NCBI RefSeq assembly: GCF_001423495.1
Contig: NZ_LMOG01000002.1
Span: forward strand, 34,099 to 91,060
Direction of reading: 5' to 3'
Origin: Xanthomonas sp. Leaf131
GTDB taxonomy: Bacteria > Pseudomonadota > Gammaproteobacteria > Xanthomonadales > Xanthomonadaceae
DNA: 56,962 nucleotides
Shown here one piece after another: positions 43,370 through 52,852 of the stretch (its first letter is position 1; the number at the start of each line of letters is the position of its first letter). A program made the position numbers and the translations under genes. The notes below the pieces were generated by a model. It had not been told where the DNA came from, did no database searches, and worked only from the letters and a program-made list of their open reading frames with translations.

Positions 43370-44302
43370 ATGTCCGCACTGATCTGTGGTTCCCTCGCCT
43401 ACGACACCATCATGGTGTTTCCGGACCAGTTCAAGAACCACATCCTGCCGGACAAGGTGCACATCCTGAATGTGTCGTTCCTGGTGCCGCGCATGCGCCG
43501 CGAGTTCGGCGGTTGCGCCGGCAATATCGCCTACAACCTGCATCTGCTGGGTGGCGCGCCGATTCCGATGGGCACGGTTGGGCAGGATTTCGGCCCGTAT
43601 CGCGAACACTTCGAGGCGCTGGGCATCGACCTGTCGCGGGTGAAGATCATCGACGACCTGTTTACCCCGCAGGCCTTCATCACCACCGACCACGACAATA
43701 ACCAGATCACCGCATTCCATCCGGGCGCGATGATGCGCAGCTACGAAAACCACGTGCGCGACGTGCCTGGGGTGACCCTGGGCCTGGTCGGCCCGGACGG
43801 GCGCGAAGGCATGATCCAGAATGCGGAAGAGTTCGCTGCCGCCGGTATCCCCTTCATCTTCGATCCCGGCCAGGCGATGCCGTTGTTCAACGGCCCGGAG
43901 CTGCGCCAGTTCATCGAGCAGGCCCAGTACGTGGTGGTCAACGACTACGAGTCCAACCTGTTGCAGGAACGCACCGGCTGGAACGAGCAGGACATCGTGT
44001 CGCGCGTGCAGGCCTACATCACCACGCAAGGCCCGAAGGGCGCGCTGGTGCATACGCCGGAAAAGACCTACGACATCCCCCCCGCACACGAGCGCCGCGT
44101 GGTCGACCCGACCGGCTGCGGCGACGCGTTCCGCGCCGGGCTGATCTACGGCATCGAGGGCGGCTACGACTGGCTGACGATCGGGCGGATGGGCAACCTG
44201 ATGGGCGCGCTGAAGGTCGAACACCCCGGCACGCAGAATCAGCGCTTCGACTTTGCCGAGTTCAACGATCAGTTCAAGCAGCAGTTTGGTTACGCGCTCT
44301 GA
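43370..44302 (+). CDS. PfkB-family carbohydrate/nucleoside kinase (adenosine-kinase-like)
   Basis: 310 residues. Ribokinase fold with the N-terminal FGGCAGNIAYNLHLLGG block and the C-terminal anion-hole motif DPTGCGDAFRAGLIYG, which contains the catalytic Asp. The strand VFPDQFKNHILPDKVHILN and ITTDHDNNQITAFHPGAM suit the bacterial adenosine-kinase-like subgroup, but the substrate (adenosine or a sugar) is not settled. It is cytoplasmic. ATG 43370 begins directly at the first beta strand; no strong ribosome-binding site is evident. It is divergent from mreB. Confidence 0.88.
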   Translation: MSALICGSLAYDTIMVFPDQFKNHILPDKVHILNVSFLVPRMRREFGGCAGNIAYNLHLLGGAPIPMGTVGQDFGPYREHFEALGIDLSRVKIIDDLFTPQAFITTDHDNNQITAFHPGAMMRSYENHVRDVPGVTLGLVGPDGREGMIQNAEEFAAAGIPFIFDPGQAMPLFNGPELRQFIEQAQYVVVNDYESNLLQERTGWNEQDIVSRVQAYITTQGPKGALVHTPEKTYDIPPAHERRVVDPTGCGDAFRAGLIYGIEGGYDWLTIGRMGNLMGALKVEHPGTQNQRFDFAEFNDQFKQQFGYAL

Positions 44303-44335
44303 GGCTGCTCAGATCAGCAGCGTAGAGTCCGCTTT

Positions 44336-44457
44336 ACCCTTCTCCCATCGGGAGAAGGTGCCCCGCAGGGGCGGATGAGGGTACGAGGGAAGCCTCGCGC
44401 AGTTTGAACAGCACGAGGCTTCGCACCTACCCTCACCCCTCTCCCGCAGGAGAGGGG
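44336..44457. repeat. Compound inverted repeat downstream of the PfkB gene
   Basis: Two hairpins, CCTTCTCCC-ATC-GGGAGAAGG (44338-44358) and CCCCTCTCC-CGCA-GGAGAGGGG (44436-44457), are set between inverted copies of TACCCTC/GAGGGTA. This is a common type of intergenic repeat in proteobacteria. The first hairpin probably also ends the kinase transcript. It occupies about a third of the 344-base gap before the sigma-54 activator gene. Confidence 0.7.
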
Positions 44458-44549
44458 CTCGCCGGCCTCACTCGGTATTGAGCGGGCAACTACATACGGA
44501 ACCTGCCATCGCTGGCCGTGGCACCAGCATCCGCTTCCTCTTCCGCAAT

Positions 44550-44594
44550 GCAATTTGCTGCAACGCAATTTGCTGCAATGCAGTTTGAGCATCC
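44550..44594. repeat. Tandem 15-base repeat upstream of the activator gene
   Basis: GCAATTTGCTGCAAC, then GCAATTTGCTGCAAT, then a partial GCAGTTTGAGCATCC, in direct array and ending 52 bases before the start at 44647. The AT-rich core with partial symmetry (GCAATTTGC) resembles a protein-binding iteron. It may be an operator for the activator gene; this is inference. Confidence 0.5.
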
Positions 44595-44646
44595 GACCGA
44601 TCTGTGCCTCTACTGACGCTTCGCGCTCATTGAGGAACGCTGGCCC

Positions 44647-46620
44647 ATGTCCGAGCCAAGCGTTGTCGCCGCTACGTCCATTGCCCTGCCGGAGATCGAG
44701 CCGGATGTGCTCCGGCAGATCCGCCGGCTGCGCGACATTGCCCCGTTGGCCGCGCCACTGTCGCGCTCGTGGCGACGCTGCCTGGAAGAACACGCACTCC
44801 TGCCCGAGGCTGCGCCCGAGCCGCTGGTGCACGACGCGCTGCACGTGCGCGAGCGCCAGCAACGCCTGGGCGAGGTGTTGCGCATCGCCAAGGTGGAGAT
44901 GGAAAACCTCTACGAGCAGATCGCCGGCAGCGGCTATGCGGTGATCTTTGCCGACGCCGAAGCGACCGTGCTGCACAGCGTGCACGACCCGACCCTGCTG
45001 CGCGAATTCCGCCAGGCCGGCCTGTTCTGCGGCGCCAGCTGGGCCGAGTGCCACCAGGGCACCAACGGTCTGGGCACCTGCGCGGCCGAGCGCACCGCAG
45101 TGAGCGTGCACCGCGGCGAACATTATCTGACCCGCCATCTGCCGCTGTCGTGCAGCGGGGCGCCGATCCTGGACCCGCATGGCGGCCTGCTGGCAGTGCT
45201 GGATGCTTCGACGCCCAATGCGCAGGACGGCAAGCAGATTCAGCGGCATACCGTGGCCCTGGTGAGCATGTCGGCGGCGCAGATCTCGCGCTCGCATTTT
45301 CTCAACCAGTTCGGCCACGCCTTCATCCTGCGCTTCCATAGCCGGCCGGAATTCGCAGGACTCTTGCACGAGGCATTGATCGCGATCGATACCGACGGCC
45401 GTGTGCTGGCGGTCAACGAGGCGGTGCTTGAGCAACTGGGCAAGATCGACCGCAGCCAGCTGGTGGGCCGCAACATCTCGCAGGTGATGCAGCTGGATTT
45501 CGACACCCTCGAGCACCGCGCCGGTAGCGATGCCGGCACCTTGTGGTCGATCCGCTGCGCCTGCCACGGGCGGCGTTTCTACGCACTGGTGCGCCCGCCA
45601 CGTGCACGCCCTGCCCTGCCGGCGGTGGGCGGACCGGCGCAGCTGGCACCGGATACCGAGCTGCAGCCCGGTGAGCATGTGGGCTCGGATCCGCGCATGC
45701 GCCACAACCTGGCCAACGGGTTGAAGCTGGCGGCGCATCGCGTCTCGATCCTGCTGTGTGGCGATACCGGCACCGGCAAGGAAGAATTCGCAAAAGCGGT
45801 GCATCGTGGCTCGCCGTGGGCGAGCGGTGCATTCGTGGCGATCAATTGCGCGGCGATTCCCGAGGCCTTGATCGAAAGCGAATTGTTCGGCTATGCGCGC
45901 GGTGCGTTTACCGATGCCGCGCGCGAAGGCCGCCACGGCAAATTATTGCAGGCCAGCGGTGGCACGCTGTTTCTGGATGAAATCGGCGACATGCCCCTGC
46001 CGTTGCAGAGCCGCTTGCTGCGGGTGCTGGAAGAACAATGCGTCACCCCGCTAGGCAGCGAGCGCGCAGTGCCGCTGGAGCTGCACGTCATCAGCGCCAG
46101 CCACCGCGACCTGGCGCAGCGGGTGGCCGCCGGCGAGTTCCGCGAGGATCTGTATTACCGGCTCAATGGCGTGGTGCTGCATCTGCCGCCGCTACGCGAG
46201 CGCAGCGACAAGGCCGAGCTGATTCGCACCCTGCTGCGCGAAGAAAACAGCGAACACAGCGTGCGCATCAGCGAAGAAGCCATGCACAAATTGTTGAGCT
46301 ACGCCTGGCCGGGCAATCTGCGCCAGTTGCGTAATGTGCTGCGCACGGCGGCAGTGTTGTGCAGCGATGGCGTGATCCGGCTACCGAATCTGCCGCAGGA
46401 AATCGTCGATGCCGGCAGCGCGCCATGTCTGGTCGATGGCCGCGCGGTGGCCGCCGACGATATGCCCGGCCGCGTCGCACTCGATCAGGCCGAGCGCCTG
46501 GTGCTGCAACAGCAACTCGAACGCCATCGCTGGAATGTCAGCCGCACCGCCGATGCCCTGGGCATCAGCCGCAATACGCTGTATCGCAAACTGCGCAAGC
46601 ATGGGTTGGATACGGGCTGA
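44647..46620 (+). CDS. Sigma-54-dependent activator, AcoR-like (GAF-PAS-AAA+-Fis)
   Basis: 657 residues. A helical N-terminus and a GAF domain (about 90-215, with AECHQGTNGLGTCAAERTA) are followed by a PAS domain (about 235-315), an AAA+ domain (about 345-585) and a Fis-type helix-turn-helix (about 612-654: NVSRTADALGISRNTLYRKL). The AAA+ domain has Walker A GDTGTGKE (372-379) and Walker B LFLDEIGD (441-448). The sigma-54 contact loop reads GAFTDA (419-424) instead of GAFTGA. AcoR-like proteins sense small carbonyl or alcohol compounds and activate -24/-12 promoters. The PQQ operon, whose promoter is of that type, is the next coding unit downstream (convergent), making it a likely target. Confidence 0.92.
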   Translation: MSEPSVVAATSIALPEIEPDVLRQIRRLRDIAPLAAPLSRSWRRCLEEHALLPEAAPEPLVHDALHVRERQQRLGEVLRIAKVEMENLYEQIAGSGYAVIFADAEATVLHSVHDPTLLREFRQAGLFCGASWAECHQGTNGLGTCAAERTAVSVHRGEHYLTRHLPLSCSGAPILDPHGGLLAVLDASTPNAQDGKQIQRHTVALVSMSAAQISRSHFLNQFGHAFILRFHSRPEFAGLLHEALIAIDTDGRVLAVNEAVLEQLGKIDRSQLVGRNISQVMQLDFDTLEHRAGSDAGTLWSIRCACHGRRFYALVRPPRARPALPAVGGPAQLAPDTELQPGEHVGSDPRMRHNLANGLKLAAHRVSILLCGDTGTGKEEFAKAVHRGSPWASGAFVAINCAAIPEALIESELFGYARGAFTDAAREGRHGKLLQASGGTLFLDEIGDMPLPLQSRLLRVLEEQCVTPLGSERAVPLELHVISASHRDLAQRVAAGEFREDLYYRLNGVVLHLPPLRERSDKAELIRTLLREENSEHSVRISEEAMHKLLSYAWPGNLRQLRNVLRTAAVLCSDGVIRLPNLPQEIVDAGSAPCLVDGRAVAADDMPGRVALDQAERLVLQQQLERHRWNVSRTADALGISRNTLYRKLRKHGLDTG

Positions 46621-47553
46621 TTGGGGGCGGTGATTCGGGATTGGAAACTGGGGATTGGTAAAAGCCTAGGCAGCGTCTCTCAGCGCTGGTAATTGGAGCG
46701 ATCAAAAAAATCCTTCTTCGCCGTCAGGCAGGCACTGCTGTTGCTCGGTGCGGCATGCGCCACGTACATGCCGTGACTGCGGAGCGGATGATCTGTGGCT
46801 TGGCTGCAGGGCCCTTGCCCGCCCACCATCGCAGGACACGCCGCAAGTATCTCCTTGTAGGACCTTACGCGGCATCCATGCCGCGTAAGGTCCTGCGACG
46901 GCGGGCGGGCAAGGCCCAGTCGAGAGTGTCGGTGTGCATGGTTTTCAGCAAAGCTACCGATCAACTCTCTGGTGCGGTGTCCTTATCGCTTGCGGGACCG
47001 TGTGGCGGCATGGATGCCGCCACCGAGCCCCCAGGGACGGGTTTACGGCGTGTCCCGCGAGCGGTAAAGGCACCGCACCCTCGGTGATGCGGGTTTGCTG
47101 CAGGGCCCTTGCCCGCTCACCATCGCAGGACACGCTGCGAGTACGTCCTTGTAAGCTCTTACGCGGCATCCATGCCGCGTAAGGTCCCGCGACGCTGGGC
47201 GGGCAAGGACCGGTCGAGATGGTCGGCGTGCATGGTTGCAAGCGATGTGCGTTGTTCGGATAACGCCGCGGCCGATCAGCCTCTCGGTGCAACCCGCGCA
47301 ACAAGCAGTTTTCCACACGAGCACCGACTCACTCTCTGGTGCGGTGGCCTCGCCGATTGCGGGACCATGTGGCGGCATGGATGCCGCCACTGAGCCTCCA
47401 GGGATGGATTCACGGCGAGTCCCGCGAGCGGCGAGGACACCTCGCCCCCCCGACCAGCGCGGCTTGGGGATCATCCAGATGACGAGAAGGGCTTACGGCT
47501 TACGGCTTACGGCTTACGAATCCCTAATCACGAATCCCCAACCCCAGCCCCAG
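46621..47553. repeat. Repeat-filled region between activator and TonB receptor
   Basis: 933 bases without a real gene. GGGATTGG-like strings mark the left edge (46627-46660) and CGAATCCCTAATCACGAATCCCC the right (47516-47539). Between them four large palindromic modules alternate: about 46800-46930, 46965-47090, 47095-47225 and 47335-47445. Modules one and three share TGCAGGGCCCTTGCCCGC and centre on TTACGCGGCATCCATGCCGCGTAA. Modules two and four share CTCTCTGGTGCGGTG and centre on GTGGCGGCATGGATGCCGCCAC. A triplicated CTTACGG string lies at about 47493-47518. No terminator for either neighbouring gene is obvious beyond these hairpins. Confidence 0.8.
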
Positions 47554-49938
47554 TCATAACGCCCAGCGCAAGCCGATCAGATACTGCCGCGGCACACCTG
47601 GCGCGAGAAAACGGGCCGGGCCGGTTTCCACTGGTGCATCCTGCGGGCGCGCCAGTTCGCCATCGGGGAAGACATCTTCTGCCACGGCCGCGTATGTCGC
47701 ATAGCGGCGGTTGAAGACGTTGTCGACGCGGGCAAACAGCGATAGCCGCTCGCCGAGTTGCCAACGTGCCTGCAGGTCCACCAGCGCGTAGCCAGCGGTG
47801 CCGATGTCGATGCGCTCGGGTGCGGGTTCGCCGTCTTCAGCGTTGTCGACCTGGCCGTCTTCGTTGCCGCTGGCCACGCGCCCGGACACCGCACGCACAC
47901 CGGCACCCAAGGTCAACGCATCGCGCTGCCATTCCACGCCGAGCTTGAGGTTGTGGCGCGGCAATGCGGCGATACGCAAGCCTGGCCGCAAGACGATCAC
48001 GCGCTCGCCGGAAAGCAGTTCGCCATCGCTGCGATAGGTCGCGTCCAGAAAGCTGTAGCCGGCCGACCACTGCCAATCGCCGCTGCGCAGGCGCAGCGAC
48101 AGATCGGCGCCTTGATACCGGGTGCGGCCCACATTGTCGAAGTAACCCAGCTGTGTGTCCGGCGCGCGCAAGAACAAGATGTCGTCGCGATTGTCGGCGC
48201 GATACACCGACACCGTGGCATTGGTGTTGGCCGACGGCGCCCAGCGTGCGCCGAGTTCATAGGTGCGCGAAATGATCTGCTCAAGGCGCGGGTCGGCTTG
48301 CAGGCCGGTCGGCAAGCGGCATGGCTGGGTGGGATCGGCGCAGCCCAATTCGATCGCGGTTGGCGCTCGGCTGTTCTGGGCGACCGAGCCGTATACGGTC
48401 AGCCCGGAATCGAGCCGATGGGTCAACCCCAACGAGGGATTGGCCTTGGCATAGACGAAGCGCTCGCGTGGGCGGTCGCCGTCTTCGGCGGTGGAAAGAA
48501 TGTTGTCCACCACCACGTGATTCCAGCGCACGGCGGCAGTGAGATGGGTGGCATCGTCCAGCGCCCAGGTGTCGGCGACGAACACGCCCAGCGTTTTGGT
48601 GCTGCCGCGCACGCCGGAAAAAAACGCGCGCTCGGCATCCGGATCGGCGGCGACCGAGCGGTCTGGCTGTACCCAACCCTCGCGCGCGAATTGCTGATAC
48701 CGCACATGACCGCGATCGAAAGTGACCCCGGTGCTGAGCGCATGCGCACCCCATTGCTTGCTCAGGTTGAGCGCAAGCCCCTGCGCTTCCTGGCGCATCT
48801 GGGTGGTATTGAGCGCGCCGGTGGGCAACGCATCTGCGTCGGCGCGTGCCACATCGCAATCGGCATCCAGCGCGTTGCCGCCTGCGTCGTAACCGGAGGC
48901 GCATTCTTCGACGAATTCTTCGTAGTCTTCGCCGATATCGCCATTGACGGTGTCGCGGCGGCCCACGCGCGAATAGGCCAATGCATGCAGTGCGGTGTCC
49001 GCATCGAATCGGTGGTCCAGTTGCGCGGTAAACAACGTATTGCGATTACGCGTGAGATCGGGCGAGGTGTACACCGAGCGGCGGTCGGCGCGATACAGGC
49101 CGGGCTCGGGGCCATCGTCGGTGTAGCGGGTATCCGGTAGCAAGCCATTACCGATCAAACGGCTGCGCCCGTGCAGCACCGACAGGCTCCAATCGGTCTG
49201 CTCGCCTTGCTTGCCGACCTTGCCGAACAGCGTGCCAAGGCGGCCTTCGGAGGCATCGCGCCAGCCGTTTTCGTCGAAGCCGGTGACCGCGACAAAGCCA
49301 TGCCAGCCGTCCTGACTGGCGAGGCCGTAACTGGCGTCCAAGCGTTTGCGCGCGCCACTGCCGATGCTTACCTCGCCCTGCAATCCAGGCGCGGTCAAAC
49401 CCGAGGCGGTGGACAGCACCACCGCGCCACCGAGCGTGTTCGGCCCGAACAAGGGATTGGAGCCGGGCATCAAGGTCACCGCGTTGATTGCCGACTCGGG
49501 CAGCATGTCCCAGCTGACGATGTCGGCGAACGGTTCGTTGAAGCGCACGCCATCCAGATACACCGACACGCCTTGCGAGGCGCCCGGCAACGCGGACGCG
49601 CGAAAGCCGTGAAAGGTGAGATCGTTCTGGAACGGACTGCCTTGCACATCGTTGCCATCCACACCGACAAAGCGCCGCTGCAGCAGATCGCTGAGGTTGT
49701 TGCTGCGCCCGCGCGACAATTCGCCATTGGTGGCCGATTGCACCATGTATGGCAACTGCGCTGCATCGATGGTGGTGCCCGGAATCGGCGTGGCGGTGAC
49801 CTCGATACGGTCCAGCCAGGTCACCTGCGGCGCGTCTGCCGCCACTGCCAACGCGCTGCTGGCGAGCAAGGCGCTCGCACAAGCGCCTGCAAGTGCATGT
49901 TGGTGCAGCGTTGCTGCCTTGCGTGTGGCTGATGCCAT
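47554..49938 (-). CDS. TonB-dependent receptor of the PQQ operon
   Basis: 794 residues from ATG 49938, which has GGGAG at good spacing. The open frame extends further upstream but only into the preceding dehydrogenase gene. A signal peptide ends near LAVAADAP. The plug domain contains LDRIEVTATPIPG (TonB-box-like), LLQRRFVGVDGNDVQGSPFQ, VSVYLDGVRFNEPF and LFGPNTLGGAVVLSTASG. The barrel ends in the typical aromatic C-terminus (YLIGLRWAL). It is the last gene of the six-gene alcohol-oxidation operon, starting 11 bases after the dehydrogenase stop. Receptors co-located with lanthanide-dependent dehydrogenases take up lanthanide chelates in some methylotrophs, so that substrate, or PQQ itself, is a reasonable but unproven guess. 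Confidence 0.92.
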   Translation of the reverse strand: MASATRKAATLHQHALAGACASALLASSALAVAADAPQVTWLDRIEVTATPIPGTTIDAAQLPYMVQSATNGELSRGRSNNLSDLLQRRFVGVDGNDVQGSPFQNDLTFHGFRASALPGASQGVSVYLDGVRFNEPFADIVSWDMLPESAINAVTLMPGSNPLFGPNTLGGAVVLSTASGLTAPGLQGEVSIGSGARKRLDASYGLASQDGWHGFVAVTGFDENGWRDASEGRLGTLFGKVGKQGEQTDWSLSVLHGRSRLIGNGLLPDTRYTDDGPEPGLYRADRRSVYTSPDLTRNRNTLFTAQLDHRFDADTALHALAYSRVGRRDTVNGDIGEDYEEFVEECASGYDAGGNALDADCDVARADADALPTGALNTTQMRQEAQGLALNLSKQWGAHALSTGVTFDRGHVRYQQFAREGWVQPDRSVAADPDAERAFFSGVRGSTKTLGVFVADTWALDDATHLTAAVRWNHVVVDNILSTAEDGDRPRERFVYAKANPSLGLTHRLDSGLTVYGSVAQNSRAPTAIELGCADPTQPCRLPTGLQADPRLEQIISRTYELGARWAPSANTNATVSVYRADNRDDILFLRAPDTQLGYFDNVGRTRYQGADLSLRLRSGDWQWSAGYSFLDATYRSDGELLSGERVIVLRPGLRIAALPRHNLKLGVEWQRDALTLGAGVRAVSGRVASGNEDGQVDNAEDGEPAPERIDIGTAGYALVDLQARWQLGERLSLFARVDNVFNRRYATYAAVAEDVFPDGELARPQDAPVETGPARFLAPGVPRQYLIGLRWAL

Positions 49939-49949
49939 CTGAGTCTCCC

Positions 49950-51056
49950 TCAATAGAGCACGATCGATTTGATGCCGCGCGCCGCACGCAGATCTGCCAG
50001 CGCTTGATTGATGTCGTCCAACGCCAGGGTGCGCGTGATCAACGGCGCCAGCTGGATGTCGCCTTGCAGATAGCGCTCGACGTAGCCGGGCAACTCGCTG
50101 CGCCCTTTCACTCCGCCGAACGCGCTGCCGCGCCACACCCGCCCGGTCACCAGTTGAAACGGGCGCGTGCTGATTTCCTGCGCATCGTCGGCCACACCGA
50201 GAATGACGCTTTCGCCCCAGCCCTTGTGGCAGCACTCCAGTGCCGCGCGCATCGCGCCGACATCGCCGACGCATTCGAAACTGTGGTCGGCGCCGCCATC
50301 GGTGAGGTCCACGATCACCTGCTGGATCGGTGCACCGTAGTCGCGGGGATCCAGGCAATCGGTGGCGCCCAGGGTACGTGCCAGCGCGAATTTGGCTGGA
50401 TCGATATCCACCGCAATGATGCGTCCGGCCTGCGCCAGTACCGCGCCCTGCACGACCGACAGCCCAATCCCGCCCAGCCCGAATACCGCCACGCAATCGC
50501 CGGGCCGCACGTGGGTGCTGTTGAGCACCGCCCCCACCCCGGTGGTGACGGTGCAGCCGAGCAGGCAGACCTGATCCAGCGGTGCATCGCGATGGATGCG
50601 CGCGACCGCGATTTCAGGCAACACGGTGTATTCGGAAAACGTGCTGGTGCCCATGTGATGCAGGATCGGCCGCCCGTTCAACGAAAAGCGGCTGCTGCCA
50701 TCGGGCATCAAACCGCGCTCCTGGCTGCTGCGAATCGCCTGGCACAGGTTGGTGCGGCCGGAGCGACAGAACTTGCACACGCCGCATTCGGGCATGTACA
50801 GCGGGATGACGTGATCGCCGGGGCGGACGCTGGTGACGCCGATGCCCACGTCTTCGACGATGCCGGCGCCCTCCTGCCCCAGGATCACCGGAAAGCTGCT
50901 GGCGTGCCCGTGCGCCAACGCATGCGCATCGCCATGGCAGATACCGGTGGCGACCAGGCGCACCAGCACCTCGCCGGGCCGCGGCGGCTGCAGGTCCACC
51001 TCTTCGATGGTCAGCGGCTGGTGCGGACCCCATGCCACCGCAGCGCGTGTCTTCAT
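49950..51056 (-). CDS. Class III-like alcohol / glutathione-dependent formaldehyde dehydrogenase
   Basis: 368 residues; GGGAGG precedes the ATG. It is a zinc MDR protein closest to class III ADH, which oxidises S-hydroxymethylglutathione (from formaldehyde). The match includes [23 protein letters not shown] (in part; structural zinc Cys91, 94, 97, 105), [34 protein letters not shown] and the NAD loop [13 protein letters not shown]. Two features are odd. The catalytic-zinc motif GHEGAG reads GQEGAG, so the usual His ligand is Gln61, and the loop before it ([13 protein letters not shown]) is short. The first catalytic Cys (Cys40) and the later Cys (LLGCTVTTG) remain. It sits in the PQQ-dehydrogenase operon, consistent with formaldehyde or aldehyde removal. 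Confidence 0.88.
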   Translation of the reverse strand: MKTRAAVAWGPHQPLTIEEVDLQPPRPGEVLVRLVATGICHGDAHALAHGHASSFPVILGQEGAGIVEDVGIGVTSVRPGDHVIPLYMPECGVCKFCRSGRTNLCQAIRSSQERGLMPDGSSRFSLNGRPILHHMGTSTFSEYTVLPEIAVARIHRDAPLDQVCLLGCTVTTGVGAVLNSTHVRPGDCVAVFGLGGIGLSVVQGAVLAQAGRIIAVDIDPAKFALARTLGATDCLDPRDYGAPIQQVIVDLTDGGADHSFECVGDVGAMRAALECCHKGWGESVILGVADDAQEISTRPFQLVTGRVWRGSAFGGVKGRSELPGYVERYLQGDIQLAPLITRTLALDDINQALADLRAARGIKSIVLY

Positions 51057-51091
51057 CCGGCCTCCCTGGCGCGCGTCGGCATGGCCGCCGC

Positions 51092-52174
51092 TCAGCGCGC
51101 GATCACCACGCCCCACGGCAATTCGCCGACGGGGATCTGTTTGATCTGTTGCAACGTCGCCGTGTCGATCACGCTCACCGTGTTTGAGCGCCCGTTGGCG
51201 ACATACAGTTTGTCGCCGGCCGGTGTCAGCGCCGGATTCCAGGGCCGCAGCCCCACTGCAATTTCGGCCAGACTGCGCGCGCTTTTGGTGTCGATCACGC
51301 TCACCGTGCCGGCACCGCCATTGGACGCGTACAAGCGCGCGCCATCGGCCGACAACGCCACCCCCGCCGTGCGCACACCGGCCGGCAGACTGGCGCGGCG
51401 TTGACGGGTTTGCAGGTCGATCACGTCCACCACGTTGGCGGTTTCCTGCGCGATGTACACGCTATGCCCATCCGGTGCGAACGCCATGCCGCGTGGATGA
51501 CCGCTGGTGGCGACAACGCCGCGCGATTGATGGGTGGCCAGCTCGATCATGTCCATGTCGTTGGAGCCTTCGTTACTGGTAAGCAACCACTGCCCGTCCG
51601 GCGTGTAGGCGCAATGCTCCGGCGCCTGCCCGCGCGTGGCGATCACCTGCTGCACCTTGAACTGCGCGGCATCGATCAACATCACCTGGTTCTGCCCTTC
51701 CACGCACACCGCGAACTGTTTGCCGTCCGGCGACAAGGCGATGCCTTCGGCGTTCTCGCCGATCTCCACGCTGCGCAGCACCGCGTCTTTTTCGGTATCG
51801 AGTTCGATCAGCCGATGATGCTCGGCATCGATCAGATACAGATGCCCCTGCGGGCCCGGCAACAGCTGCTGCAGACGCTTGCCCAGTTGCCCTTGTGCAC
51901 TGAGCGTGCGCACCACCGTATCGGTGTGCGTGTCGATCACCGACACCGTCCCGCTACGTTGATTGGGCACATACGCAAACACCGGGGGCGTTGATGGCGC
52001 CGATGTTGCTGCAGGGGCTGCGGGATCTGCAGGACTCGCAGCAGCCGTGGCCGACGCCGGTGCAGCGTGCGACGCTGGCGCAGCAGCGTCGCGCTGGCAG
52101 CCCGCCAGTGCCAGCAGTGCGCCCAGCACGCCTGTTGCACAGATGCGCTGCCAGCTGTTTGCCGCTGGCCTCAT
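51092..52174 (-). CDS. YVTN beta-propeller lipoprotein, PQQ-catabolism-associated type
   Basis: 360 residues. A lipoprotein signal ([10 protein letters not shown], Cys26) and an Ala/Pro-rich linker (to about 62) come first. A seven-bladed propeller of YVTN-type repeats follows, each with a pattern like [40 protein letters not shown] or [11 protein letters not shown]. Such propellers are regularly encoded beside PQQ-dependent alcohol dehydrogenases, where their role is not settled (scaffold, PQQ handling or electron-transfer partner). Its ATG overlaps the cytochrome stop (ATGA). Confidence 0.88.
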   Translation of the reverse strand: MRPAANSWQRICATGVLGALLALAGCQRDAAAPASHAAPASATAAASPADPAAPAATSAPSTPPVFAYVPNQRSGTVSVIDTHTDTVVRTLSAQGQLGKRLQQLLPGPQGHLYLIDAEHHRLIELDTEKDAVLRSVEIGENAEGIALSPDGKQFAVCVEGQNQVMLIDAAQFKVQQVIATRGQAPEHCAYTPDGQWLLTSNEGSNDMDMIELATHQSRGVVATSGHPRGMAFAPDGHSVYIAQETANVVDVIDLQTRQRRASLPAGVRTAGVALSADGARLYASNGGAGTVSVIDTKSARSLAEIAVGLRPWNPALTPAGDKLYVANGRSNTVSVIDTATLQQIKQIPVGELPWGVVIAR

Positions 52175-52791
52175 TGCGCCTTGCCTGCGGTCTTGTTGAT
52201 CGAGTGAATGAAGGCCAGCAGTTTCTCGGTGTCGCCCGGCTTGAGCACCGGCGCGAACGGCGGCATCTGCCCGACCACTTTTTCATGCCCGATGCGGGTC
52301 TTGCCGTGGGTGATCATCGCCGCGGTGCCTTCGCTGATCAACGTACGCAAGGTGTCGTCGTCGCTGCCATACACCCAGATATCGTTGGTCAGCGGCGGGC
52401 ACATGCCACCGCCGCCAGTACCGCCGTGACACGCATTACAACCGGCCGAAAAATAGATCTTCTTGCCTTCGGCGATCAGTTCGGGCGTGACCTTGACCTC
52501 GGGTCCCTTGGGAATCGGCACAACCGCTGCCGGCGGCGCCGGTGGCGTGGCTGGATCCGGCGCGGGCCCGGCAGCGGGGTTGGGCACCGCTGCCGTGGTC
52601 GCCGCTGGCGAAGCCGCCGCGTTGGCGGCAGCGGGCGGCGGCGCAGTGGCCGCCGCCGGAGCGGCCGCGTCGGATGCAGGCGCTGACGGCGGCGCCTCCT
52701 TGCCGCATGCGGCCAATACAACGCTGAGCATCACCGCGCACAGCGGTGCGCGCATGGAACGATCGAAACAACCCACAGTGGACTTGCGCAT
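52171..52791 (-). CDS. Lipid-anchored c-type cytochrome
   Basis: 206 residues from ATG 52791 with AAAGG upstream. A lipoprotein signal (LSVVLAACGK, Cys29) is followed by ~65 residues of Ala/Pro/Thr linker. A small monohaem domain then carries CNACH (118-122) and a Met in VVGQMPPFAP as likely sixth ligand. It is likely to accept electrons from the PQQ dehydrogenase, the role of XoxG/MxaG in methylotrophs, but anchored to a membrane instead of free. It lies between the binding-protein gene and the propeller gene. Confidence 0.9.
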   Translation of the reverse strand: MRKSTVGCFDRSMRAPLCAVMLSVVLAACGKEAPPSAPASDAAAPAAATAPPPAAANAAASPAATTAAVPNPAAGPAPDPATPPAPPAAVVPIPKGPEVKVTPELIAEGKKIYFSAGCNACHGGTGGGGMCPPLTNDIWVYGSDDDTLRTLISEGTAAMITHGKTRIGHEKVVGQMPPFAPVLKPGDTEKLLAFIHSINKTAGKAQ

Positions 52792-52852
52792 GAACGAACC
52801 TTTCTGATCGGAGGGAACACCGCGCACCCCGTGCACGCGGCAGGTGACACGG

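Noticed and set aside
47043..47474. Open frames in the repeat arrays (also at 23803-24060, 36132-36635, 46680-47393)
   Set aside because: They translate the palindromic repeats and give the same Arg/Trp/Pro-rich peptides from different loci and both strands; there is no ribosome-binding site or coding bias.
49939..50496. N-terminal extension of the TonB receptor frame to 50496
   Set aside because: The extension is antiphase read-through of the upstream dehydrogenase gene; ATG 49938 has a good ribosome-binding site and begins the signal peptide.
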